From positions 248,001 through 312,000 of the forward strand of contig JALBVF010000001.1 of the NCBI GenBank assembly GCA_025050535.1: 64,000 nt of DNA, written 5' to 3'. The notes under the pieces were generated by a model. The model ran no database searches. It saw only the letters and a program-made list of their open reading frames with translations, and was not told the DNA's origin. Positions 47,514 through 59,328 of the stretch are shown in pieces; position 1 is the stretch's first letter, and the number at the start of each line of letters is the position of its first letter. Made by a program: the position numbers and the translations under genes. This DNA comes from Candidatus Protistibacter heckmannii. GTDB taxonomy: Bacteria > Pseudomonadota > Gammaproteobacteria > Burkholderiales > Burkholderiaceae.

Positions 47514-48043
47514 TCAGCGCATCATCGGCCCCATACCGTGCGGGCCGTGGCGATGCATCGCATGCTTCACCGCCAGGTCGAAGATGGTCTTCTGATCCTG
47601 CGACAGCACGCTGTAGAAGGCGCCCGCGTCCTTGGCGGCGAGTTCCACGACGTCGGCGTGCACATGCATCATCTTCTCGGCCTGCGCCATGCGCTCTGGC
47701 GTGCCACCCTGGGGCTCGGCCTGGGCGCCGGCCTGCCACTTGGCGCGCATCTGCTCGTGCATCTGCTGGCGCTCCTTGTCCGGGCCGTCACGGAAGCGGC
47801 ATAGGTGCTCCAGGCGCTTTCCTGCTCGGGCTTGATGTTGAGCTTCTTCTTCAGATCGTCCAGGCGGCGCTGCACGCGCGCCGACGGATCGCCGCCGTGG
47901 CGGTGCCAGCCGCCGGGAGCAGCCTGCGGCGCGTCTTGCGGGGCCGGAGCGGGTTGGGCGTGGACGGCGCCAGCGAAGAGCATGCCGCTGGCGATGGCGA
48001 TGGCGGCCTTGGTCAGGCAGCGTTGGGCGAAGTTGAGCTTCAT
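47514..48043 (-). pseudogene. Spy/LTXXQ-like periplasmic protein, one frameshift
   Basis: A signal peptide (AAIAIASGMLFAGAVHAQ) is followed by RRLDDLKKKLNIKPEQESAW, the helical Spy/CpxP-like repeat. The frame is lost near 47790 after TYAASV and resumes as DGPDKERQQMHEQMRAKWQA, ending HRHGPHGMGPMMR, a His/Met-rich tail often linked to metal binding. Relatives are small periplasmic chaperones or metal-resistance proteins. One missing base would restore the whole reading. Confidence 0.78.
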
Positions 48044-48164
48044 GGTGGTTCCTTTTGTTTCAGCGGACCGTTGACCGATCCAGTTTGTAGGGGCTGCCCT
48101 GGCTGGGTGGCGGCGGGGCCTGGCTGGGCAGCTAAAGCGTGTTCAGCGTTTCGTGTTCGGCGTT

Positions 48165-48691
48165 TCAATACACGGGCCGATAGGGCCGGCCGCGGTGATC
48201 CACGGGCTTCACCACCGTGACGGGCGGCGCGGCCGAGAGAATCAGGCCGGGTTCGGGCGCGATGACGAGGGGGACCTGCGTTCCGGGGTCGCGGTTGAGC
48301 CGCACGCTGTACTGCCTGCCCGCGTACTCGTGGACCACGTCGTAGCCCACGGTGCGGTTCTCGTATGCCATGACGGTCTGGCAGGTCTGCACGGGCTGCA
48401 CCGTGCCGACATTGTTGCTGTTCTCGACGCGGTCGCCGACGACGGCGGCCGTTGCCGCCGCCGACCTGGCTGCCGAGCAGGCCGCCGGCCACGGCGCCGA
48501 TGATGAAGCCGCCGACGCCGCGCTCGGGCGGCCGTGACTATCTGCTGCGTGGCGCACGACTGGCTGGGCACGGCTACCTGCTGGACGATGGCGGTCTTGG
48601 AGACCACGTTGCCGAAGTCCGCCGCCTGCGCGGCTTGCGCGGCGAAGGCCCCGCCCACGAGGGCGGCGGCGATTGCGATCTTGTATGTCAT
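48165..48691 (-). pseudogene. Glycine-zipper 2TM domain protein, two frameshifts
   Basis: From ATG 48691 the signal reads MTYKIAIAAALVGGAFAAQA. The frame shifts near 48530. A second frame carries the glycine-zipper AGGLLGSQVGGGNGR. It shifts back near 48450 to AAVVGDRVENSNNVGTVQPV, CQTVMAYENRTVGYDVVHEY and the end VKPVDHRGRPYRPVY. Such proteins sit in the envelope with unknown role. The 200 bases upstream of it (48692-48889) show no gene. Confidence 0.72.
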
Positions 48692-48889
48692 GTTTCTCTC
48701 CTTTGACAGGCGCATCGGGCGAACTGATCCGCCCTTGCACTTTTAAACCGGAGAAAAAGTGGCGTCTTACGGCCGGCGTCCCGAGCGGTGCCGCCGGCTC
48801 TTAAGCCGCCTGTTACGAAACGAGGAGAGAGAAGGGAAGACCGCCGCGGGCCAGCCCCGGCGCGGCCCCGGCCGCCGAACCGGGGTCGG

Positions 48890-49678
48890 CTAGCCGCGGA
48901 AGCTGGGGCTGCGCTTTTCCTTGAAGGCAGCAAGACCTTCGCGGGAATCCGCGCCGGCGAAGCCCATCATTTCCATCGCCAGCGAATGCTCGAAGGCGGG
49001 GATCAGGGCGCGCAGGCTGTGGTTGATGGTGCGCTTGGTGGCGGAGAGGGCCAGCGGGCTGCCGGCGGCCAGGCGCGCCACGATGTCGCGCGCCTTCTCC
49101 AGCAGCTCGCCGTCCTCGACGGCCATGGTGACCAGGCCGATGCGCTCGGCCTCTTCGCCGGTAAGGGTTTCGCAGAGCATCAGGTAGTACTTGGCCTTGG
49201 CCACGCCGCACAGCAGCGGCCAGATGATGGCCGCATGGTCGCCCGCGGCCACGCCGAGCTTGGTGTGGCTGTCGATCAGCTTGGCGCCGCGCGTGACAAT
49301 GGAGATTTCGGCCAGCAGGGCCACGGCCAGACCCGCGACGACGGCCGCGCCATGGATAACGGAAACGATGGGCTTGTCGCAGTCGATCATGCCTTCGACC
49401 AGCTCGCGCGCTTCCTTGTAGACGCGCAGGCGCGCCGCCTCACCGTTGATCATCTCCTCGACCAGCTCCATCTTGCCGCCTGAGCAGAAGGCCTTGCTTT
49501 CGCTGCGCACGAGGATGGTGCGCACTTCGGGCATGGCGTCCAGGCGGCGCCAGATTCCGGCCAGCTCGGCATGGCCGACGTCGCTGGTGACGGGCATCGC
49601 GGCGGCGGGTCCGAAGATGATCTCGGCGACGCCGTCGGCGATTTCAAGGCGGAAATCCTTGTTCTGGATATTGAGCAT
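48890..49678 (-). CDS. Enoyl-CoA hydratase/isomerase-family protein of the box operon
   Basis: 262 aa from ATG 49678 ([16 protein letters not shown]), with AAGGA upstream. Crotonase fold: oxyanion segment [16 protein letters not shown] (about 63) and [20 protein letters not shown] (about 100). The start lies 18 bases after the boxA stop, so it was last in the boxR-boxC-boxB-boxA unit. It may take a step after ring cleavage, but that is inferred from position only. One of few intact members of the unit. Confidence 0.85.
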   Translation of the reverse strand: MLNIQNKDFRLEIADGVAEIIFGPAAAMPVTSDVGHAELAGIWRRLDAMPEVRTILVRSESKAFCSGGKMELVEEMINGEAARLRVYKEARELVEGMIDCDKPIVSVIHGAAVVAGLAVALLAEISIVTRGAKLIDSHTKLGVAAGDHAAIIWPLLCGVAKAKYYLMLCETLTGEEAERIGLVTMAVEDGELLEKARDIVARLAAGSPLALSATKRTINHSLRALIPAFEHSLAMEMMGFAGADSREGLAAFKEKRSPSFRG

Positions 49679-49695
49679 GGAGGGTCCTTGCGCCT

Positions 49696-50944
49696 TCAAT
49701 ACGTTTCGAGGTGGAGACGGCCTTCGGCCTTCATGCGCGCCACCAGGGCCGTCCAGTCCAGACCGTTGGACACGGCGATGTCGCGCAGCGCGTCGAGCAC
49801 ACCGGCTTCCATGCCTTTGAGACCGCGGACATAGAAATACGTCTCCTCTCTGCGCAGCAGGGCCGCCACGTCAGCCGCGCGCTCGCACATCGCGTCCTGC
49901 ACGTAGCGGCGCGGGGCGTCGCTGGCGCGGGAGAAGGCCAGGTTCACGTCGATTAAGTCCTTGGGCAGGTTCATCAGCGGGCCGAAGTAAGGCAGCTCCT
50001 GCTGGGTGCGCGCGCCGAAGAAGAGCATCAGCTTGCCGCCGTTCTTTTCCTTGAGGCGGCGGCGGTATTCGGTCATCGCGCGCATCGGCGCGGAGCCCGT
50101 GCCGATGCAGATCATGACGATGTTCGAGCCCGCGTAGTTGGACATCAGGAAGCTGCTGCCGAAGGGGCCGATCACCTGGACCGTGTCTCCCTTCTTGAGG
50201 TCGCACATATAGTTGGAGGCCACGCCGCGCACGGGATTGCCGTCGTGGTCCACGGTGACGCGCTTCACGGTCACCGACAGGTTGTTGTAGCCGGGGCGCT
50301 CGCCGTCGCGCGGGCTGGCGATGGAATACTGACGCACGAAATGCGGCTTGCCCGACGCGTCCACACCAGGCGGAACGACGCCGATGGACTGGCCTTCGAG
50401 CACCGGGAAGGGCAGCTTGCTCGAATTCGAGCACCACATGGTGGGTGTCGCTGCCGGCGTTCTCGTCGGTGACGCGGAAGTTGCCGGCCACAGTCGCCGT
50501 CGCGGTATTTTTGTGGGTGTAGAGATTGGTGTAGGCGTGCGCTGCCGAGCGCGGTGGGATCGTCGAGCCGGGGCTCGCGGCCTGCGCGGATTCGGCCTGT
50601 GCCTGAACCTAGGCCTGGACTTGCGGCCCGGCCTCGGAGACAGTCGCCTCAGCGGCACCCGCCGGCAGTTCCTTCTCCTCCGGCAGCACGTCCCAGGTCA
50701 GTTGGTCGTCGACGCTGTAGGCCTCCACGCTCAGCATGGTGCGCCAGTTGTCGATGGCGCCCGTCGGGCAGAGCGGGATGCAGGCGCCGCAGCCGTTGCA
50801 GACGTCGGCCTTGACGACGTAGTTGCGGCTGTCGTGCGTGACTGCGTCGATCAGGCAGGACTCCTCGCAGGTGTTGCACCGGATGCAGATCTCCGGATCG
50901 ATCAGGTGCTGCTTGATCACCTGCGTTTCAGTGGCGGCTTGCAT
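49696..50944 (-). pseudogene. boxA: Benzoyl-CoA epoxidase reductase subunit BoxA, amber codon and frameshift
   Basis: ATG 50944 is chosen because GGAGGAG lies six bases upstream. The N-terminus has two 4Fe-4S motifs: [11 protein letters not shown] and [11 protein letters not shown] (about 20-65). TAG at 50611-50609 interrupts the linker after EAGPQVQA. The FNR-like reductase part follows, with a shift near 50420 before [18 protein letters not shown]. Later it has [20 protein letters not shown] (NADPH site) and ends [13 protein letters not shown]. BoxA feeds electrons from NADPH to BoxB. Confidence 0.9.
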
Positions 50945-50982
50945 ATCCATCTCCTCCCCAATCTCCTGCTGCTGCGTCGTCC

Positions 50983-52336
50983 TCAGTTGAAGCGGACGTA
51001 TTCGAAATTCACCGGCTGGCGGTTGATGCCCATGACCGGCGGCGCGATCCAGTTGTCGAACTTGCCCGGTTCGACCACGCAGCCCATCAGCGAGGCGACG
51101 AAGGTGCGGTCTTCCCGCGAGGGCAGCCAGTTTCCGACATTCTGCGCCCATTCCGCGTCGGAGATGGGTTTGCCTTCGAGGTTGAACTTCAGGCCAGAGA
51201 GCATGCCGATGTTGCGGTGGAAAGCCTTGTGTGGCACCTTGAGGCGGAAGTCGATGCCGGCCCTCTCCAGCACTTTGTTCCAGCGCTCGACGCCGCCCAT
51301 GGAATCCTTGATGTAGTCGTCGCGCAGCACTTCGTTGAGTGCGTTGAGCATCGGCAATTCCTTCTCGCACAGGCCGCCGTCCACCACTTCTAGCACGCGG
51401 TAGGCGTCGCTCTTGAGGAGATGGTCGTCGGTGCGCTTGCCTTCCTCATAGCGGCCCTTGAGGACAGAGTTGTAGAAGATGGTGGCGTTGGAGGACTGGT
51501 CCGCGCCGAAACAGGTCGATCGTCACGCTGAATTGGAAGTTCAGATAACGCCGGATGGTCGGCAGGTCGATCACGCCGGCGGCGCGCAGGCGCGCGGGGT
51601 CGTCGGTCTTGAGCTCGTTCATCACCTGGGCGGTGCGCTGCAGGACGCGTGAGACGCCCGATTCGGCCAGAGCGCAGAGCTGGAACTTGCCATCGCGGTC
51701 GGTGAAGTAGGGGAACATGAAGAAGGACAGCCAGTCGGGCGTCTTCTCGTTGAAGGCTTCGAGGATGCGGGGATTTTCCTCGTCGCCGGAGCGGCGCTCG
51801 AGCAGGGCCTCGGCTTCCTCGCGGCCGTCGCGGCCGAAGTAGCGGTGCAGCTGGTAGACCATGGTCCAGAGGTGGCAGCCTTCTTCCACGTTGATCTGGA
51901 AGAGGTTGCGCAGGTCGTACATCGACGGCGCAGTCAGACCCAAATGGTGCTGCTGCTCGACTGAGGCGGGCTCGGTGTCACCCTGGGTGACGATGATGCG
52001 GCGCAGGTTGGCGCGGTGCTCACCGGGCACGTCCTGCCAGGCGTCCTCGCCCTTGTGCTCGCCGAAGTGGATCTTGCGGCCAGCCTCGGCCGGGTTGAGG
52101 AAGATGCCCCAGCGGTAGTCTGGCATCTTCACGTAGTCGAAATGCGCCCAGCCGGCCGGGTCCACGCTGACCGCGGTGCGCAGGTAGACGTCGAAGTCAT
52201 GCGAGCCGTCCGGGCCCATGTCCTTCCACCAGTTCAGGTAGTTGGGCTGCCAGTGCTCCAGCGCGCGCTGCAGCGTCCGGTCCTCGGAGAGATTGACGTT
52301 GTTGGGGATTTTTTCACTGTAGTTGATCGTGCTCAT
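50983..52336 (-). pseudogene. boxB: Benzoyl-CoA 2,3-epoxidase BoxB, internal deletion and frameshift
   Basis: Begins MSTINYSEKIPNNVNLSEDR. Di-iron-site helices include NVEEGCHLWTMVYQLHRYFG and FNEKTPDWLSFFMFPYFTDR. After CALAESG the reading jumps to VSRVLQRTAQVMNELK, lacking about 30 residues that in BoxB relatives hold the second ExxH iron ligands (family recall). An extra T in a TTT run near 51510 shifts the frame after SVTIDLF. The end reads [20 protein letters not shown]. BoxB opens aerobic benzoyl-CoA degradation by epoxidising the ring. Confidence 0.9.
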
Positions 52337-53944
<1,608 letters not shown>

Positions 53945-53987
53945 GCTGCCTCCGAGCGCATGCAATTTAGCGCATCAAAGAAAAACG

Positions 53988-54006
53988 TTTTATGCATAAA
54001 ATTGCA
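53988..54006. promoter_or_regulatory. TGCA-N6-TGCA / palindromic site upstream of boxC
   Basis: TTTTATGCATAAAA (53988-54001) is a perfect palindrome, and TGCA (53993) plus TGCA (54003) are spaced by six bases. TGCA-N6-CGCA also lies at 53961-53974. BoxR/BzdR regulators are known to bind TGCA repeats, so this is the likely BoxR operator of the boxCBA unit. The gap 53945-54105 holds no gene. Confidence 0.6.
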
Positions 54007-54105
54007 CCATATTTCCGGGATCAAGCGGGAAAACGCGGATTTTTTAGAAAAATATTGCCGTTTCCGGAGGCTGAAACCGGAAGACCGGGGGAAATGCGTG
54101 CCGGA

Positions 54106-55017
54106 TCAGGCCGCCGCCCGTAGCCGCAGCGCTTCGCCCAGCGCCAGGCGCAGGCCCTGGAAGCTCTCCTCCAGGGTCTTGCCGCTGGTGTCGTAGCTCA
54201 TGTCGGCCTTGGCGTAGAAGGGCGTGCGGCCGTCGAGGATGCGGCGCAGGTCGGTCATCGCCTCGGCGTGGCCGTCCATCGGGCGAAAGTCGCTCTGCTC
54301 GACCACCCGCTGCATATGCTCCTCGGGCGAAGCCTGCAGCCAGACGGTGAAGCAGTTGGTCATCAGTAGATTGAAGGTGGCCGGCTCCGACACAAGACCG
54401 CCCGGCGTGGCGATCACCGCGTCCAGATAAAGCTGCAGGGTCTGCTCGAGCGCGCGGCGTTCGTAGCGGCGGTAAGCGTTCTCTCCATACAGCGAATGGA
54501 TGGCGGCGATGCTGCAGCCGGCAATCTGCTCGGTCTCGCGGTTGAGCTCGACAATGGGCCGGCCCATGTCCTCGGCCAGCATGCGGCCCAGCGTGGACTT
54601 TCCAGCGCCGCGCAGTCCGATCAAGGCGATGCGCGCCTGGCGCGGCGCGCCGTCGTTGCCTTCGAACATGCCCGAGAGCGCCACGCGCGCGCGGCGCAGC
54701 TCCTCCTCGGAGCGCCCGCCGAGCAGGTCGCGGATCAGCAGCCATTCTGGCGAGGAGGTGGTCATGTCGCCGACGATCTCCGCCAGCGAACAGCAGGACG
54801 CCGTGGTGATCTGCTGCAGAATCAGGATGGAGGCGTTGCCGATGCCGTATTCCAGGTTGGCCGGGTGGCGCTCGGAGAGGCCGGCCGATGCGGCGAAGGT
54901 CTTGCGGGTCATCCCGCGGCGCACGCGCAGCTGGAGGATGCGCTCGCCCAGCGCGGCGAGGAAGGGATCGCGCTCGGAGTCCTTCACGTCCTTCGTGTCC
55001 TTGACTTCCTTATCCAT
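54106..55017 (-). CDS. boxR: BoxR-type regulator: XRE HTH fused to a shikimate-kinase-like domain
   Basis: 303 aa from ATG 55017 (MDKEVKDTKDVKDSERDPF). The N-terminal HTH contains LRVRRGMTRKTFAASAGLSE. The C-terminal half is a shikimate-kinase-like effector domain with P-loop ALIGLRGAGKSTLGRMLAED (about 129-148) that senses benzoyl-CoA in the family. Some HTH residues look altered (SERHPANLEYGIGNAS, where relatives have SERYLAQLE.G.GN.S). It faces away from DUF4863 and lies upstream of boxC. Intact even though its targets are broken. Confidence 0.9.
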   Translation of the reverse strand: MDKEVKDTKDVKDSERDPFLAALGERILQLRVRRGMTRKTFAASAGLSERHPANLEYGIGNASILILQQITTASCCSLAEIVGDMTTSSPEWLLIRDLLGGRSEEELRRARVALSGMFEGNDGAPRQARIALIGLRGAGKSTLGRMLAEDMGRPIVELNRETEQIAGCSIAAIHSLYGENAYRRYERRALEQTLQLYLDAVIATPGGLVSEPATFNLLMTNCFTVWLQASPEEHMQRVVEQSDFRPMDGHAEAMTDLRRILDGRTPFYAKADMSYDTSGKTLEESFQGLRLALGEALRLRAAA

Positions 55018-55032
55018 ATGGCGCGCCAATCT

Positions 55033-55044
55033 CCCCCCCCCCCC
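55033..55044. repeat. C12 homopolymer just upstream of boxR
   Basis: Twelve consecutive C (G on the boxR strand) lie 15 bases before the boxR ATG, followed by TC. On the boxR strand this is G12-AGATTGGCGCGCC-AT-ATG, so it overlaps the ribosome-binding region. Such tracts vary by slipped-strand replication. Length is also prone to sequencing error. Confidence 0.8.
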
Positions 55045-55101
55045 TCATTTACCCGAATAGGCACTATATTTCTATTAAAACCTAGGAAGAATGATTTAAA
55101 T

Positions 55102-55125
55102 TGCATGAACATGAAGTGAGGTGCA
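55102..55125. promoter_or_regulatory. TGCA repeats upstream of DUF4863
   Basis: TGCA at 55102-55105 and at 55122-55125 (centres 20 bases apart) lie 36-60 bases before the DUF4863 start. They match the half-sites of the boxC-side operator and suggest a second BoxR site for the rightward unit. Spacing differs from the N6 form, so confidence is lower. Confidence 0.4.
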
Positions 55126-55160
55126 TAAGTTTAACAACAAGCCAAAGACACGGGACAGCC

Positions 55161-55628
55161 ATGAGCGCCGAAAACTTCAAGATGCTGATCAGCGCAGTGA
55201 CCGCCTCCATCGCGGGCCGCGCGCTCGACGCCGATCTGCAGGCCTGGCTCAACGACGAATACCCGCCCTCCTCCAGCGCCTACCGCGACATCTTCCAGGC
55301 CTGCCGCGACGCCATCGCCGAAGGCTGGCTGTGCAAGCACGAAGGCGGCGGCATCAAATACGGCCGCGTCATCAAGCACACGCCCGACATCCACGGCTTC
55401 TCGGTGGACGTGGTGGATATGAACGACATCGCCGATCTGCACCACAGCCATTCCACCGGCGAGGTCGATCTCGTCATGCCGCTCACCAGGGATGCGCAGT
55501 TCGACGGCCAGAGCGCCGACTGGAATGTCTACCCGGCAGGCAGCACGCACAGCCCCGCCGTGCGCGGCGGCCGCGCCCTCGCCCGCTACCTGCTGCCCGA
55601 GGGCCGTATTGAATTCACCAAGGCCTGA
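55161..55628 (+). CDS. DUF4863 protein of the box cluster
   Basis: 155 aa from ATG 55161 (MSAENFKMLISAVTASIAGR). Conserved His/Asp-rich segment DMNDIADLHHSHSTGEVDLV (about 94-113), then WNVYPAGSTHSPAVRGGRAL. The fold resembles cupin-like metal proteins; the family includes a 4-hydroxylaminobenzoate lyase, but members also sit regularly in box clusters with unknown task. First gene of the rightward unit. Intact. Confidence 0.8.
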   Translation: MSAENFKMLISAVTASIAGRALDADLQAWLNDEYPPSSSAYRDIFQACRDAIAEGWLCKHEGGGIKYGRVIKHTPDIHGFSVDVVDMNDIADLHHSHSTGEVDLVMPLTRDAQFDGQSADWNVYPAGSTHSPAVRGGRALARYLLPEGRIEFTKA

Positions 55629-55669
55629 CGCAAGCCCGGCCTCCAATACCGCACACATCCGCACCGATC

Positions 55670-57298
55670 ATGAGCCTAGCCACGCAAGACGCAGCCCCAA
55701 CCGCTCACGCCGACCCGCTGCAGGCGACGGACATCGCGCCGCCGCCCGCCGCGTTGAATTTCACCACCTATCTGTTCGAGCGCAACGCGCCGCGCGCCGC
55801 CAAGACTGCCTATCTCGACGACGACAGCCAGCTCAGCTACGCCCAGCTCGAGGAGAACGCCCGGCGCTTCGCCGCCGCGCTGCATGCGCTGGGCCTGCGC
55901 GCCGAGGAGCGCGCGCTGCTCGTGATGCACGACACGGTCGATTGGCCGGTCGCCTTCCTCGGCTGTCACTACGCCGGCGTGGTGCCCGTCGCGGTCAACA
56001 CCCTGCTCACCGCCACCGACTACGCCTATATGCACGAGCACAGCCAGTCGCGCGCCGTGCTCGTGTGCGCCCCCCTGCTCGGCGCGCTGAGCAAGGCCAT
56101 CGCCGACAGACGCAACAGCGTGAGCGCCGTCGTCGTCTCGAGCGCCGCCGGCACCGAGGACGGCAAGGCGCTCGGTGACAAACTGCACCGCTTCCCCGAT
56201 CTGCTCAAGGCCGCGCCCGCCGGCACGCAGGACGACGACATCGCCTTCTGGCTCTATTCCTCCGGCTCCACCAGCCGTCCAAAGGGCACGGTGCACACCC
56301 ACGGCAATCTGTATTGGACCGGCGTCACCTACGCCGACAAGGTGCTCGGCCTGCACGAGGACGACGACGTCTTCTCCGCCGCCAAGCTCTTCTTCGCCTA
56401 CGGCCTGGGCAATGCGCTGACCTTCCCGCTGATGGCCGGCGCGACCACGGTGCTGATGCCAGAGCGGCCCACGCCGCAATCCGTCTTCCAGCGCCTGACC
56501 CAGCGCAAGCCCACCGTCTTCTACGGCGTGCCCACGCTCTACGCGTGCTCGCTCGCCTCGCCCGACCTGCCGCCGCGCGAACAAGTGGCGCTGCGCGTGT
56601 GCACCTCCGCCGGCTAGGCCCTTCCCAAGGACATCGGCGAACGCTTCACACGCCACTTCGGCTGCGAAATCCTCGACGGCATCGGCTCCACCGAGATGCT
56701 GCACATCTTCATCTCCAACCGCAGCGGCGACGTGCGCTACGGCACCACCGGCAAGCCGGTCGTCGGCTATGAAGTCGAACTGCGCGACGAGCAGGGCAAG
56801 CCCGTGGCCGACGGCGAAGTCGGCGAGCTCTACATCAAGGGCCCCTCCGCCGTGCTGATGTACTGGTCCAACCTCGACAAGACCCGCTCCACTTTTCTCG
56901 GTGAATGGCTCAAGAGCGGCGACAAATACGTGCGCGACGCCCAGGGCTACTACACCTACGCCGGCCGCAGCGACGACATGCTCAAGGTCGGCGGCATCTA
57001 CGTCTCGCCCTTTGAAGTGGAAGCCGCGCTGATCCAGCACGAGGACGTGCTCGAAGCCGCCGTCATCTGCAAGGAAGACGACGAAAGCCTGGTCAAGACC
57101 AAGGCCTACGTCGTGCTCAAGCCCGGCAAGCCGCGCACGCTGGAAGAAGAGGAGCTGCTCAAGGCCTTCGTCAAGGACCGGCTCGCGCCCTACAAATATC
57201 CGCGCAGCATCGAATTCATCGACGAACTGCCCAAGACCGCCACCGGAAAGATCCAGCGTTTCAAGCTGCGCGAGTGGGAAGCGCAGGCCAAGCTCTGA
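55670..57298 (+). pseudogene. Benzoate-CoA ligase, one amber codon
   Basis: 542 codons. AMP-forming ligase: FWLYSSGSTSRPKGTVHTHG is the P-loop (about 198-217), then LPKDIGERFTRHFGCEILDG, IGSTEMLHIFISNRSG and DMLKVGGIYVSPFEVEAALI. The catalytic Lys is in PKTATGKIQRFKL. TAG at 56615-56617 falls after VCTSAG, where relatives have Glu in SAGEALP; GAG to TAG is one step. Nothing else is wrong. It would activate benzoate to benzoyl-CoA, the entry to the box route. Confidence 0.9.
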
Positions 57299-57311
57299 GA
57301 AAGCACGACCC

Positions 57312-58139
57312 ATGGCCCTCGTAGAGCTCGCGCTGGCGCGCGGCCCCGTGCGCATCGAATATGAATGGCTCCGCCCCGAGGCCAAGGACCGGCCGCTGCT
57401 CGTCTTCCTGCACGAAGGCCTGGGCTCGGTGGCGATGTGGAAGGATTTTCCCGCGCGCCTGTGCGCCGAGGGCGATTTCTGCGGCCTCGTCTATTCGCGG
57501 CCCGGCTACGGCAAGTCCAGCCCGCGTCCGGCCGGCGAGAAAAGGCCGGTGGGATTCATGCACGACCAAGCCCGCGAAGTGCTGCCCGCGCTGCTCGACG
57601 CCCTCGATATCGGCAAGGGCGCCGGCAAAGACGCGGACGACCTGCCCCGGCTGTTCGGCCACAGTGACGGCTGCTCGATCACGCTGATCTACGCTGCCTC
57701 CTTTCCGCGCCGGCTCGCCGGCGCGGTCGTCGTCGCGCCGCACACCTTCGTCGAGGACTTCTCGCCGGAGAGCATCCGCCAGGCGCGCGAGGCCTATGCG
57801 GGCGGCAAACTGGCGCAGCGCCTGGCGCCCTATCACGACGACGTCGACTCCGCCTTCCACGGCTGGAACGACGTCTGGCTGGATCCCGAATTCCGCAAGT
57901 GGAGCATCGAGGCATTGTTGCCGGAGATCGTTTTCCCTCTCCTCGCGGTTCAAGGTTTTCAGGACGAATACGGCACGATGGAACAGATCGAGAAAATCGG
58001 CCGCGCCGTGCCCTCCTCCAAGCTGGTCAAGCTGGACCGGTGCCGCCATTCGCCGCACAGCGACCAGCCCGACGCATTGATCGAAGCGACAAGCCATTTC
58101 ATCAAGGAGACAATCGCATGCGCAACACTGCCAAACTGA
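57312..58139 (+). CDS. Alpha/beta-hydrolase of the box cluster
   Basis: 275 aa. Oxyanion HEG motif in LLVFLHEGLGSVAMWKDFPA, nucleophile in LFGHSDGCSITLIYAAS (Ser about 118), His in DRCRHSPHSDQPDALIE (about 249). In other box clusters such a hydrolase stands beside the ligase and may release trapped CoA esters. The end overlaps livK by 22 bases. Intact. Confidence 0.85.
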   Translation: MALVELALARGPVRIEYEWLRPEAKDRPLLVFLHEGLGSVAMWKDFPARLCAEGDFCGLVYSRPGYGKSSPRPAGEKRPVGFMHDQAREVLPALLDALDIGKGAGKDADDLPRLFGHSDGCSITLIYAASFPRRLAGAVVVAPHTFVEDFSPESIRQAREAYAGGKLAQRLAPYHDDVDSAFHGWNDVWLDPEFRKWSIEALLPEIVFPLLAVQGFQDEYGTMEQIEKIGRAVPSSKLVKLDRCRHSPHSDQPDALIEATSHFIKETIACATLPN

Positions 58140-59287
58140 TCGCCGTCGCCACGGCATCCGCCGCGCTCGCCCTGGGCTTCGCCGGCGCCGCCAGCGCCCA
58201 GAGCGCCAAGGTCGGCTTCATGCTGCCCTACACCGGCACCTATGCGGCGCTGGGCGTGGCCATCGAAAACGGCTTCAAGCTCTATGTCCAGGAGCAGGGC
58301 GGCAAGCTCGGCGGCAAGGAAATCGAATACTTCAAGGTCGACGACGAATCCGATCCCGCCAAGGCCTCGGAGAACGCCAGCAAGCTGGTGCACCGCGACC
58401 AGGTCGACGTGCTCGTGGGCACGGTGCACTCCGGCGTGGCGATGGCCATGGCCAAGGTCGCCAAGGACAACAACACCCTGCTGATCATCCCCAACGCCGG
58501 CGCCGACGCCGTCACCGGCCCGCTGTGCGCGCCCAACATCTTCCGCTCCTCCTTCTCCAACTGGCAGCCAGGCTACGCCATGGGCAAGGTCGCCGCACAG
58601 AAGGGCGCCAAGCGCGTGGTCACGCTGACCTGGAAGTACGCGGCCGGAGAGGAATCGGTCAAGAGCTTCAAGGACGGCTTTGAATCCAGCGGCGGCAAGG
58701 TGATCAAGGGTCTGATCCTGCCCTTCCCGCAAATCGAATTCCAGGCGCTGCTCACCGAGATCGCCTCGCTCAAGCCCGACGCCGTCTACGTCTTCTTCGC
58801 CGGCGGCGGCGCGGTGAAGCTGGTCAAGGACTAGGCCGACGCCGGCCTCAAGGACAAGATCGCCCTCTACGGCTCCGGCTTCCTGACCGACGGCACGCTC
58901 GACGCGCAAGGCGCGACCGCCACCGGCCTGCTCACCACGCTGCACTACGCCGACAGTCTCGACAACAAGAAAGATAAAGCCTTCCGCCTCGCCTACGCCA
59001 AGACCTTCAAGCTGCAGCCCGACGTCTACGCGGTGCAAGGCTACGACGCCGGTCAGCTGCTCGGAGCGGGCCTCTCCGCCGTCAAGGGCGGCCTGGGCAA
59101 GCGCGCCGAACTGGTCAAGGCCATGGAAGCGGCCAAGATCGACAGCCTGCTCGCCCCCTTCACGCTCTCCAAGGCCCACAACCCGGTGCAGGACATCTAT
59201 CTGCGTCAGGTGGCCGGCAAGGAGAACAAGTATCTGAGCGTGGCCGTCAAGGGCCGGGCCGATCCGGCCAACGGCTGCAAGATTTAA
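58118..59287 (+). pseudogene. livK: Branched-chain-type ABC substrate-binding protein (LivK-like), one amber codon
   Basis: 389 codons. Signal peptide AVATASAALALGFAGAASAQ, then KVGFMLPYTGTYAALGVAIE and LLIIPNAGADAVTGPLCAPN. TAG at 58832-58834 follows GAVKLVKD and precedes ADAGLKDKIALYGSGFLTDG. Relatives usually have Tyr at this point, one base away. The end VAVKGRADPANGCKI is intact. It would bind benzoate or a related acid for import. Starts within the hydrolase end. Confidence 0.88.
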
Positions 59288-59328
59288 GGGCAGCCGCAAC
59301 AAGCATTTAGCAATAAAGGAAGGGCCGT

